A DNA stretch of 64,000 nucleotides. Origin: Apostichopus japonicus. Taxonomy: Eukaryota; Echinodermata; Holothuroidea; Aspidochirotida; Stichopodidae. The number at the start of each line of letters is the position of its first letter. Position 1 is the first letter of the stretch. Both the position numbers and the translations under genes were made by a program. The notes below the pieces were generated by a model, which saw only the letters and a list, made by a program, of their open reading frames with translations, was not told where the DNA came from and did not search any database. Below are positions 1-12,065 of this stretch, in pieces. The stretch lies in assembly GCF_037975245.1 (NCBI RefSeq), contig NC_092569.1, forward strand, positions 901,001-965,000. The letters are read 5' to 3'.

Positions 1-481
1 GGCTAGAGCATGACAACATTATAACAAATTGTTATCAATAGTCATTATTTATGTAAAATCTAATATAGGATAAGTAGTCGAAAGAAATTGTTAATTCTTT
101 GTCATTTATTAGTAATTCCATGTATCGTTAATAACCACGTGACCCACAACACTAAACCAATCGATACAGCGTTATGCAACATTATTCGGCCTATCCGAAT
201 CCAAGTAACTTTCTCCAGGAGTTCGCGTGTTATTTTTGTTTCTTGTGATGGAACTTTCTTTATTTCCATGTTACTCAACAATGGCAAAAAAAGTAACCGA
301 AAAATGTTATGTACGTCGAGTTGTTTACAACGAGGTGCCATTGGGTACCGTACATCATTTGTTTCTGGTAAATTACAGAAGTCTGTATCTAGGAAGATTC
401 TATAAAAAAAAAGATCAAAGGATGTAATGGTTGATTTACGTTTCTTATATAAAGTACTTTTTAAAACCTAAACGTAATTTG

Positions 482-741
482 TTAATTGATGAATAATCAT
501 ACAGATGTTAATTTATGAATAATCATACAGATGTTAATTTATGAATAATCATAGAGATGATAATTTATGAATAATCATACCGATGTTAATTCATGAATAA
601 TCATACCGATGTTAATTTATGAATAATCATAGAGATGATAATTTATGAATAATCATACCGATGTTAATTTATGAATAATCATACCGATGTTAATTTATGA
701 ATAATCATACCGATGTTAATTTATGAATAATCATACAGATG
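482..741. repeat. 26-bp tandem repeat, about 10 copies
   Basis: AT-rich unit containing TTATGAATAATCATACC; copies alternate between ACC, ACA and AGA variants. No reading frame or function seen. Confidence 0.9.
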
Positions 742-1689
742 TGAAACCATAAAATGGGAAAGCATCGAAGCGATTTGATGACTAATAATTAAGTACATAT
801 TTTAGTTCAGTCTTAACTCTTATTCTCTGATAATATATGCGAAATAAGGTAATATTATTGGTAAAACTTCATCATGGGCATAATTTATTGAATAATCGAA
901 TTAAAATTCGTTTACATAAAACAAATGGCATAATACGGAAACAGAAATGAACATATAAGTTGAATAAGTGTTTACCTTAGAGTGTATCTCAATATAGGAT
1001 ATTTCATAATTTAATCCACAGCTTTATGTGATTTGAGTATCGCAGAAATATGAACTATATAAACGAAATCACGACATACTAACACATTTTCTTTAAAAGA
1101 ACTTTCCATGCAAAAACAACAATACATATTCAACAGAACAGAGAGAAATCATACTATCAAAGTAAAAACAGTAGAAAAATAAACAAGCTTATTTAATATT
1201 CGTCTTGAAATCGAAAAGACTTCACTTAAATTATTTACTGACACGTGTGACACATGAAGTCTTTACACATCTGATAAGAATCTATACTTAGATTTATCAT
1301 GTATAGAATTTAACATGCAACTAAATGGTAACAAGCGTCAGATACAATTTCCCTGTAGGGCCAGTTAATATAAAAGCTTTAATAATGTGTAATATAAAAT
1401 TTAAGTTTCTGTTAATTGCTACGGATTTTTAATTACCATTGATTTATAAAAACGTGAATGGATTAAAAACAACAAATCGTTTATATTGTAAGTTAAGAAT
1501 AAAATTAAGTAGATATTTTTATTTATTTATTTGGTTCTGCAGGACACGGACACGGATCTGTATATGTTGACAAAGCAAAAACAAAACATGAGAAAAGAGA
1601 ACATTTATAAATAGCAAGTATACGACTCGAATGCAAACTTCGTTTCAGGCTTACTTCAAAGTGCATCCTTTTGTTACATGTTATGAACT

Positions 1690-2735
1690 CATGAATCAAG
1701 CTATACAACCAGAATACCTTAAACAACAGCTACCTAAGGGGATATGACAGAGGTTGGTTATGTAATAGGGCTTTTCTCTCTTTATCATTTGCAATGATAA
1801 ATAAATGATAAATAGAATCAGCCTCTCTTACTAGTCTAATGAATCAAGCTACAGCCGGTATACCTTAAGCAACAGCTACCTAAGGGGATATGACATAGGT
1901 TGGTTATGTAACAAGGCTTTTCTCTTTTTACCATTTGCAATGATAAATAAATGATAAATAGAATCAGCCTCTCTTACTAGTCTCATGAATCAAGCTACAA
2001 CCAGTATACCTTAAACAACAGCTACCTAAGGGGATATGACATAGGTTGGTTATGTAACAAGGCTTTTCTCTTTTTCATTTGCAATGATAAATAAATGATA
2101 AATAGAATCAGCCTCTCTTACTAGTCTAATGAATCAAGCTACAGCCGGTATACCTTAAGCAACAGCTACCTAAGGGGATATGACATAGGTTGGTTATGTA
2201 ACAAGGCTTTTCTCTTTTTACCATTTGCAATGATAAATAAATGATAAATAGAATCAGCCTCTCTCACTAGTCTCATGAATCAAGCTACAGCCAGTGTACC
2301 TTAAACAACAGCTACCTAAGGGGATATGACATAGGTTGGTTATGTAACAAGGCTTTTCTCTTTTTCATTTGCAATGATAAATAAATGATAAATAGAATCA
2401 GCCTCTCTTACTAGTCTAATGAATCAAGCTACAACCAGTATACCTTAAGCAACAGCTACCTAAGGGGATATGACATAGGTTGGTTATGTAACAAGGCTTT
2501 TCTCTTTTTCATTTGCAATGATAAATAAATGATAAATAGAATCAGCCTCTCTCACTAGTCTCATGAATCAAGCTACAGCCAGTGTACCTTAAGCAACAGC
2601 TACCTAAGGGGATATGACATAGGTTGGTTATGTAACAAGGCTTTTCTCTTTTTCATTTGCAATGATAAATAAATGATAAATAGAATCAGCCTCTCTCACT
2701 AGTCTCATGTATCAAGCTACAGCCCGTTTACCTTA
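1690..2735. repeat. About 145-bp tandem repeat, about 7 copies
   Basis: Unit carries TACCTAAGGGGATATGACA, then GGTTGGTTATGTAAC and CAATGATAAATAAATGATAA. Copy spacing alternates 146/144 bp, and variants (TCTAAT/TCTCAT) partly alternate, so a dimer is probably the expanded unit. Confidence 0.9.
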
Positions 2736-3530
2736 AACAACAGCTAACCACTTTAATTCTATCATTCAAAATCCCACTTGATGCACCATGCGTCACCGCT
2801 GACACCAATCAATGACTGTCCATCCCTGTATATAGGCCTAACTGTAACCTCTTCAGCAAACTTATGCCACAATCTAAACGTTAGTAAGTAGACGCTTCAC
2901 TTAAATTTGTCTTAAAAGGCCTTTTTTCATGCAAGAACATTTGATTCCATTACTAGATATAACAAAGTAACATTATCTGTCTTAACAATCAGATTCCTTA
3001 AACAGTTCATGCGATGCAAACCTTGAAGTTACGTCACTAATACATCGTCACACGTTCACTTCGAAGTGACATCGAAAACGACCTCCTTGGTAAATTTCGT
3101 CAATAAGAGCTTGACCATCCTTTAACATTCGAAAGATTACTCCTTCATTCGTTGGAAATTATTATGATGCAAGCTTGAAAACTAATATTAAAATGACAAC
3201 AAGTGATAGACAAAACCCAAAGAAGCATATAACTACCGTCCACTTTTTGCGTCGGCTCACTCTCTGAAACGACAAAATAGAATAAAAATAGGAGTCGATG
3301 AAATCATAGAAAACTACGAAATTGGTATTAACCATTCACTATTAAGCAGCTGTAACGAGATGTCCCTCCTTTCATAAATTAGAAGTACCTTTTTCTAATA
3401 AAGAAATATTATATAAAAAGTGAAACCCCGCCCCCTCAAGAGTGAGTCAAATTCTACCGCTTCTGCAGTGCACACATATATGCATTAGTGATGTCATTTG
3501 CTGCTTAAGATGTTCATGGGAGTTTCTTAC

Positions 3531-3592
3531 CGATAAATCAATGGCCTCTTCCTCGTCTCCTAAACTCGGTGCTCGTCGTTTCTTTGAATGAG
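3531..3592 (-). CDS. Candidate exon HSKKRRAPSLGDEEEAIDLS (3.5 kb)
   Basis: Twenty codons after two leading bases, ending phase 0 at TCG|GTAAGA. The acceptor TTACTTTCATTTCTTAG is excellent. Only one frame is open. A basic patch (KKRR) is followed by an acidic run (DEEE), as in nuclear-localisation or cytosolic tail segments (inference). Probably the same gene as the 11.7 kb exon, continuing beyond the left edge. Confidence 0.6.
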
Positions 3593-6500
3593 CTAAGAAA
3601 TGAAAGTAACAAATAGCGCTGGTTATATTGTAAAACATCTGAGGCTCATCAACTAAAGTGACTGGACTAGTTACTCTAGCACGCAGACCAATACCTCAGT
3701 TCTTCCGATGTAACTCGATGGCAACATGAGACTCGTGTGGCCTCATGTTGCTAATGTTGCTAATGTACCACCAAACAGTCAAAGATAAATAATTTCAAAT
3801 GTCATCCAAGCGTGCTGTTGTTCTTATGAAAAACGTGTTTGATGGATGTATAGTATTAGAATTTATAAAACAATGGATTACAATTTACATTTGAGCCTAC
3901 ATCGGAGAGTGACGTCATCATCAATTTGACCTGATATGAATATTCAAATGATGTAGCATATTTTAAAGGTGAATATCTTTAGCGTACATGCCACTATTTT
4001 TACTTGGATTATGACATATCATAATCATGACTAACATTTTGCCCAAATTCACCCATTAAGTAACGAGTAACTGGCTTCTAGTCTTTCTAGACTCAGTTAT
4101 TCAGGACAATTGTGTAAATAATACATTAATGCGACGAAGACACGGTCTATATATTGTTAACTACTAAACTCATTTATATTATCTCAGATTCTAGTAGTAG
4201 CTAAAGCTGTATGGATATATCTATTGTTAATGACTAAACATGTTTATATTATCTCTGATACTAGTATTAGCTAAAGCTGTATGGAGTCTTTGTCTCCTTC
4301 TCAGAAAACTGCTGACGTCATTGAGCCATAAAATTGAGAAGTAAACAATATCAATATGTCAAGTATGATTATTCCTATAACACACTGCGTACCAAGGTTT
4401 TGCGGTGATTGACTGGAAGACATCAACAACATACAGAGAGAAGTCCATGAATAATAGAAAGGTACATGACCGACAAATTATAACGCCGAGTGAAAATATG
4501 TAATCTCATATGTTATGCCGAAGATGCGTAAATTGAGTATGATAGATGTTACACACTGGGACCCCCTGTCAAGCTCATTAGGTGAGATTAGAATTGCAAA
4601 GAAATGGAATTTCAGTCAATTTTGTGGGTAAGTTACAATAGTATCGGTTATATCAATACGACATTGTCACGTACGTGCTCAGCATACTTTGCCGGTCACA
4701 AACCCATATTAAAACCGTCTGTGTTTATTAATGTTGGACTCTTCGTATTCAAATTTCATTTTGTTTTCATGTTCGATCATTTTAATGGGTCAATATCACA
4801 TTAATATGAATAATTTAACCGATAGGTTTTAAAGGAGGATCGTTTCACCAAATGATAAACATTTACACCTTAAGAACTTTCGTTAAACTGATATGTAGGA
4901 TCTTCAAATTGTTGACATAAAACCGTGGCGCTCATGTAATCCCCCGATGAGTATAGCACTTAACGAGAACTCATCGTGTGCGAGTCTGATAGAATACTAA
5001 ACATCTTAATTGTTGGGATGTATCATTTACGCGAAACCCTTTTCAAGTATAATGATACTGTCATACCAAAGTTAAATTTTCTCTTTGGTCACAAGGTCCT
5101 AGTTTATATACTTTTTCAGATTCGGACTTGACGAGAGAGGGATCAGAAGTGATTTATGGGACCCGGAGAAAGTTATGAGATGAAAAATAATGTATAATTA
5201 TTTTCATAATAACAATTAAGACATGAAAAAGTATGCCCGTTGACATAATGGTTCTGCGAACCGTCTCGACTCCCGAAACGCCTAGAAAGCCAGAATAATG
5301 TATTCCAAACTCGATGAAAATTCCCTGTTTGGCATTCTAAAACTCATGACAACAATTTCCAACATGTTATGATAATAGTGTGACACGACTGACGAGTGTT
5401 TAATGAATAGATTTGGTTACTTAAGCATTGCAGAAACCTGTAGTTAACGAGTGCGTACGTACGTGCTTGAATGTCGCTAACTATAGTAACTTTCACCCAA
5501 CGTATCTCCAACTTGTCTATGCTTTTCGGATGTTTTTCTATACACAAAGTAGTGAGACTATAGTCTGTAATTTATCACTGCTAAAATGTCTCGTTCGCAA
5601 TGTTCCTAATGTACACCAGAAATATTTATGTAGAGACGTAAATAATTCATTTGTTAGTGTAATCAAAACGTTAAGAGACCGAAATGTAGAGCGGTACCAT
5701 GCTCCAAGCTTATATCATTCTTTTAACTTTAAGTTATGACTGCGAAATATACGTGTACAGTATACCTATGACACTGTTACCACATAGGATAATTTGCAAA
5801 TACGACCTACACAAATTGATATTAACAGAGTTATATATAGATTCACTGTAGCGCATAACATCTGACAATGAAGCCATCAATCTCGAGTCATAATGTATGG
5901 CACATGAGGATTTATAGTCAATAAATAATACTCGTGGGCGAGAGCTTACGATACGTTTCTGAAGATGCGAGAATTTTTCCACTTTTAGAACCTTTTTGAG
6001 ACATAATCATTTAAATTTTGACCGTTTGAACTATTGAGCTTTAAATCACCTTATTCTCGTTATTTTATTTTATGAAATAAGAAAAACACTTATGGAAGAT
6101 ATCGTTCTTTATTAAATACTTTATATGTGTTGGCTTTCCAAAATCTAACCTTTCACGCAATCATATAGCCTATATCTTTCACCATCTTCTGTGTGCAAAT
6201 AAGGTTTCGAAGATATTTCTCCCCCCTTCGACAATGCAATTCACTTTCCCCGCAAATGATAAGCTGAATCTAACACAATTAGCGGATGAGAAAATTAGGT
6301 TAACATTGATTATGCGGAATCTTGTGAGGCCATTAAAATTATTGTAGGTGACGCATCACTCAGTTTCTTTGCGAGAAGAAAGTAAAATCACACGAAGTGA
6401 AAACTAAATGCCTGGGAAATTATTTGCTGCTTTCATTGTATACAGAACCGAATTATCTTATTTCGAATTATATTCTGTATAAAGTCTATATCAACAACCT

Positions 6501-8049
6501 TGGTTTCCTCTTTATTTGGTATTAAGCCTTGGTTTATTCTTTTTATTTTTTATCATTATTTATTTCATTTGAAGCTATGCAGGGAATGAAAAGTATCATG
6601 AACACGTGCTATATAAACATGGTTTTTGTATAATTAAAAAATGTTCAAGAAGCATATTAAAATATGTTTTTTTAATTTTTAATTACAACATGGGAAATAT
6701 TCCGGCTTTATTGTATAGCACGTGATCACCCTCATTATCATTGATATACCAATGCTTGTCTTTAAGTTTCAGTCGTTCCATTTATTCCCTTCTTGTTTTG
6801 TCTTCTTCTTTTTGGGTTTTTTTTGTTTGTTTTTTTTTTGCTTACGAGTATTCATTATTTTAGATACGTCATTTGTTTTACTTTTAATGGACTTAAGAGC
6901 ATTTATATGTATGAGGATATTTGCCCCACTACCTTCTACTTTAGGTGACAATCGCCATTTTGTTTTGAAATATAATACAAATGCATAGTGATAAGAAATA
7001 TGAAGAACTACGATGGAAAATTTCAAAATGTTATTCTGCCGATCGAAATGCTAGTTTCGTTACTTGCGTTGCTGTTGAGAAATAAAATACTAAAATCTAG
7101 AAAATGGGGACAAACTGATTATTTAACTGTTCAATAATTCAGTCTACCGCATTATTGAATACTCTTTGACTACATGCTTTCATGACTATCGTATCTCTTA
7201 TTTGAATAATTAAAAGTCCACTCATTTTCCGAGACAAAATTCACACCTTTATCACGTACGCTTAAAGCCATGCATGGCAAGCGACGAGTCCTTCAACACC
7301 AACCCATCTACGTACAGATCTACATATCTCTTAATTGCTGATATCAAATACTCCGAAGGCAATATTTATACATAAAGAAAGAAGGAGATTTCGTTTCTTG
7401 ATCAAAAACTGTAGAAAACCAATCTGTTATAAACTCTTAAATATTTACATGTCCGCCGGCGAGGCAGTAACCCATACGTTATGAGGTCAAATTTGATATG
7501 GCAACTGTATTTAGTGTAAAGGATAAAAAGAATCTACCCTTTGGCAAAGATGATTTTGTCCAGGCTAAAAAACCAAATCGTTCTTCTATTGTTTAACATG
7601 AATAATTTACACTATATACCGTCTACATGGTTTTATTATGTGATTAGAGGTAATAATTTAAAGACAGTGTCTTACTCGTCATTATGCAGTTATCAACGCG
7701 TGTTACTCATACTGTATAGTGTATACTGAGTAAAACCTAAGGCAATGCGTGTACGTTTGAATGAAAGTGTATGTGTAATTCGCACGGTATCGATTGATTG
7801 TATAGGCCGTACATGTTACCGTAGCAACTCATAACGATACGCTGCAACACGGAGCAGGATTTCTTGTATATGAATTGGCTTCTTTAAGGGAAGGTGTGTA
7901 TATATATGGTGTTGGCTTCTTTAAGGATAGGTGTGTTTATATATGGTGTTGGCTAACGGTTGATTCGGGAAATTTCAGAGAAACTTCAACGATCCAATTC
8001 AGACTTGAATATTGTTCTCAGACGTGGTGGTGGGGAGGGCTGGTGGTGG
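3593..8049. other. Intron or intergenic stretch without supported genes
   Basis: A diverged about 70-bp direct duplication lies at 4,140-4,280 (ACTAAAC...ATTTATATTATCTC...GCTAAAGCTGTATGGA). A short duplicate at 7,876-7,945 carries TTGGCTTCTTTAAGG. Otherwise AT-rich sequence; the open frames lack splice context or coding character. Confidence 0.6.
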
Positions 8050-8062
8050 TGGGGGGGGGGGG
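8050..8062. repeat. Poly-G tract
   Basis: Run of about 13 G. It is one of many such tracts in the window and is followed at 8,100-8,245 by a degenerate ATGAACCATCA-type simple repeat. Confidence 0.9.
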
Positions 8063-8339
8063 TAATGCAGAAAAGTACAGCCTGTACCCGTAAATGGACA
8101 ATGAACGATGATCAAAGAATAATGATCAATGAACCATGAATCGTGAACCATGAACCATGAACTATGAACCATTAACCATCAACAATGAACCATCAGCAAT
8201 GAACAATCAGCAATGAACTATCAGCAATGAACAATCAAATCCTTACACGGGTAAATACATTTTCTGTAAGAACTTGACCGTATAAACTGTTTCTTGTTTT
8301 GCTTAAGGCGATTGGTAGAGCAGCAGTGATTTCTGAAAC

Positions 8340-8640
8340 TTCAGAGGATATTCTGGCACAGAGACAGTCTATACAGCTTCATAAAGAATCCTCGTATCGA
8401 CTGGGCGAATAGTCTGGCACAGAGACAATCTATACAGACCCACACAGTTTCCTAGTATCGATTATGGGTATAGTCTGGCACAGAGAATATCTAGACAGCC
8501 CAATACAGTTTCCTAGTATCGATTAGGGGTATAGTCTGGCACAGAGACAATCTAGACAGCCCAATACAGTTTCCTAGTATAGACTAGGCGTGTAGTCTGG
8601 CACAGAGACTATACAGCTATACAGCCCCATACATTTTCCT
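8340..8640. repeat. 61-bp tandem repeat, 5 copies
   Basis: CTGGCACAGAGAC recurs at 8353, 8414, 8475, 8536 and 8597, exactly 61 bp apart, with diverged middles around TTTCCTAGTATCGA. Confidence 0.9.
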
Positions 8641-8644
8641 TGTT

Positions 8645-11600
8645 TCAATGGTGCGTTTGGTATAAAGATTTTTAAAGTTAGTTGACGACATGATAATTAA
8701 TTATGAGCAGATAAGGAATGTTCCCCTAACAGCATACTTATACAAAGAGTGCTAAATAAATTCAACTGTGTGGCAAAGTCCAGACGAATCTGATTTTTCC
8801 TTAATCAATGTAAGCATTGAAAGAATAAATTCACTCGTGAAACTTCCTTATCTGCCGGGCTAATTATTAATAGCGACGATTCTTTCATTGGTGTAATTGA
8901 GAAAATTACAGGAACATTATACAACAAGCATGTATTGTTTTATTCTGTTGTTGTTCGTGTTGTTACTGGTGGTGTTGTTTGTTTTGTGTTTGTGGTTTTT
9001 TCTTTGTTTGTTTTTTCTTTCTTATCGTCCTCTTCTCTTCTTCTGCATGTTTCTTCTTCAATGTTTAAGACAAAGAATAATTAACATTAAACATTGCTCT
9101 GTTTCGAGAAAAACCAAAAGACAAAACCGAAAAATAACGCTTATTTATACAAACTCTATGACCTAGATAACAGATGAATTATTATGTTTCAGGTTTCAAC
9201 ATTCTGCAATGGCGGCGGGAGAACGTCTCCTTGAATGACGTGGAGAGAAGATGGTTTTGTTTTGTGTGATTTGACGAACGTAAATCAGTGCTAATCTTCT
9301 TAGTACATAGGGACTGAAGAGTCGCCTTGTGTATGTATAATGCATGACTGCCTCTCACAAATTGGTTCAAAGCCACCAGCAAATTAATTCCGACAAGAAG
9401 GCAAGGCGCCGTGTTGAACATTACTTATGTCTGTGAGACGTGTATATACAGTGTACTAACACACACGGAAACGATTTTAATAAATTAAGTAACAGCTTAT
9501 GTTCCGCAGAGGAAACAATATTATTTTGATGTTTGTTACATAGTTTTCTGTAGATCACGTTTCGTGTATTAAATTTCAAGTGACTGCAGTCAACATTTAG
9601 ATTTTCATATTTCAAGAGATGTAAATACATACACACACATTATATATATATAGATATATATATATATATATATATATATACATGTGCGTATATATATGTG
9701 TGTGTGTATATATATATATATAATATATATATATGTGTGTATATGTATTTACATCTCTTAACATTACAGTCAATGTATTTCTCTTTGGGTATTTTATTCT
9801 TGTAAGAAAGCAAACCACGAAATGGTTATCTCAAAATATTTGAATAGTTCAAAATATATAAATTATACATAAATTTACAAAACTTAAACCAGACAGGTAA
9901 TAAAGAGAGCATCACGTATTCCCTTCAGCTATTCATTTAACTTTTAATCGCAAACCAAACCCTCTTACAATTCTGCATAGCTCCCCCCCCCCCCCCTTCA
10001 TCCTTTGTTTGTTGTAAGGCAAACCATAGATCACATTTTATGATTTTTTATATGGCGAATATATTTTTTTTTTTATTTATTAATCTTTTGGTTTCTTTTT
10101 GCTTTTGCCCAAAGAAACCATTCATCTATTATGTCCCCTCTGTCAACCTGGATTCTTAATGTTATTTTTTTTTGTGCAGTGCAAACTGCACGATTATATA
10201 GCGATCTAATGCTCGAAGGTAAATAAACTAAATCAACCTGAAAAAAATTAATTATCTCTCAGATCATATCAAACAAATTAAGTTCGCTTCAACTGTCGCG
10301 AGCTTACTGATCATTCAGGAGCGGCATCTTTAAAGCTGCCGTTCTCAAGGCATCCATGTTGTTCTGTATTATATCCCTCTACTTTTGAACCACTTAGTAA
10401 TAATTATGCTAGTTAAGCTGAAATTAACAATTCACCAATAGGTTAAAAATTCGCTCTAGCAGCTGTATTTGGACAATCGGTTTCATTCAAAGAATATTCC
10501 CCGGAATAAGATTAGACTGTGAAGATCGCAATGATAGTCTGGAACGCTTCACAGCTTAGTTTAAACTAATTTATTATGTTTTGTCCGTATTTTATGACAT
10601 TGCAAAGCCTGAAAACAAGAAGAATTATTTGTGCAGGGTCGAAACTGAATTGTGTCACCATTCGCCTAGTTTTAACATCTGCTATATTATAGGCTATGAA
10701 TCATATCCCTTATGATAAAGCAGACTTTACAGAAACATCATCAGCACGGTTATGTATACTTATACTATCATATCACATTAACTATTGGGAAGCAGCTTCA
10801 GAAAAACTGGGCGGCACATTAGTCCATATGGGTGCACCCCACCCCCCCCCCCCCCGCCACATACACGCCATCATTCTCCCTTACCACAACCCAGCTGCAA
10901 ACTAGGGTCAACTTTACAAATCTATAACATTAGGGCTGAAATATATTTAGATATAATTTTCATAAAATGTCCCATTTCAGCATTTCTTCATGACTGAATA
11001 TTTCGTTGAGCTTATCTCACTATTAACATGAAAACATAAAGTTCAAATGGGGAATGGACGTGTGGTCTTAATTGTATGGCAAAAGTATGATCATATTACT
11101 GATAATAACATGCACGTTTCTACATTATTTTGAAGTGAGTTGAGACTAGTTAAGCCCACGAGCAACATCACTTCTAAATGAGAACTAGTATCAGATAGTA
11201 TCGAAACTTCCTTTGATAACAGATAACAACGCGACTAACTGTATTAATAGCTTCAAACATATAAACAAAGGTAGAAGAAGAATTTAAGTATAAACTTACA
11301 TTGGTCCTTAGAATGATGTTGAAAGTCACATTTCATCTGGAACGGGAAGCAAAATATAAATTTGGTTTGATTTATATAGATAAAAATTCTTAGTAGATTA
11401 AAACCAATGGAATAGATCAAAACAGTTTGTGTTCTTTCTGGAAGTGTATTTAAAAATATATATATATAAACACACTTCCTGACTTCAATTTTTAGCTGAC
11501 CTGATTCCATGAGTAAAAGTCAACTTAATTCGTTTAGGCTCTTTTCAGCCACTTCGTACATAGTCACAACTTAAACGTAACAATACAACATAAAAACAAC

Positions 11601-11695
11601 GGTAACGATAAGAGTGTTATATTTGCATAGTTCTCTACCTTTCTTGTTCTCTAAGCTGATTGTAAAGGGAATAAAGAATCAAAATAAGAAATAAA
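8645..11695. other. Intron-like stretch, no supported exon
   Basis: Holds a TA/TG microsatellite at 9,635-9,735 and C runs of 14 at 9,983 and 10,842. The frame at 9,182-9,421 (minus) ends in a basic peptide but lacks convincing splice sites. Nothing else recognised. Confidence 0.6.
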
Positions 11696-11700
11696 CCTAC

Positions 11701-11785
11701 GTCTTTATTCCGTTTGTCTTCTTCATCTCGTAGCGCTAGTTCATTCTGTCTCTGTAGGTCATCAAGGGATACACTTAAAGGATAC
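11701..11785 (-). CDS. Candidate coiled-coil exon (11.7 kb)
   Basis: Phase 2 to 0, encoding YPLSVSLDDLQRQNELALRD then EEDKRNKD. It is highly charged with heptad-like Leu spacing, which suggests a short coiled coil. Acceptor CTTTGACAG; donor GAC|GTAGGT. It is the best-supported single exon of this unidentified gene by coding character. The next exon found (3.5 kb) needs phase 1, so at least one exon between them is missing from this annotation. Confidence 0.6.
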
Positions 11786-12029
11786 CTGTCAAAGTATAGA
11801 CAAATAGAGACAATTAGTAGAAACCAAAAAAGAAAAAGATTGAAAAAGAAACGAGGAAAGATGAGGTATCATTCTTATTTCTCCTTGTTTTTATATTCTG
11901 CCAGGGGAGACGACATATTCGACTCAAGATAAAAAAGAAAAACCAAGGAAGAAGATAATTTCACTCCCGACAACCAAAGGAGGCATGAAGTGACTTGAGA
12001 ATGAAATGAAAATAAACAGTTCTATATAC

Positions 12030-12062
12030 CTCCCGGGGTTTTTGTTTAGATTTTCATCCAGC
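12030..12062 (-). CDS. Candidate exon RLDENLNKNPG (12.0 kb)
   Basis: Phase 2 to 2. Joined to its neighbours it reads DSDKKIE-R-LDENLNKNPG-R-YPLSV with no stop. The acceptor is AAG (or GAG at 12066, giving one extra Arg) behind a good pyrimidine tract (TTCTCTTACGCTTCCTCCT). The donor is GTATAT. The weak acceptor base lowers certainty. Confidence 0.5.
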
Positions 12063-12065
12063 CTT

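Noticed and set aside
102-405. Overlapping frames on both strands at the left edge
   Set aside because: No splice signals, no recognisable domain, and mutually overlapping in three frames.
5940-5975. Nine-base microexon on the minus strand (good acceptor, GTAAGC donor)
   Set aside because: Too short to support without transcripts; such pairs are expected by chance in 64 kb.
8285-8330. tRNA A-box-like AAGGCGATTGGTAGAGC
   Set aside because: No matching B-box or cloverleaf downstream.
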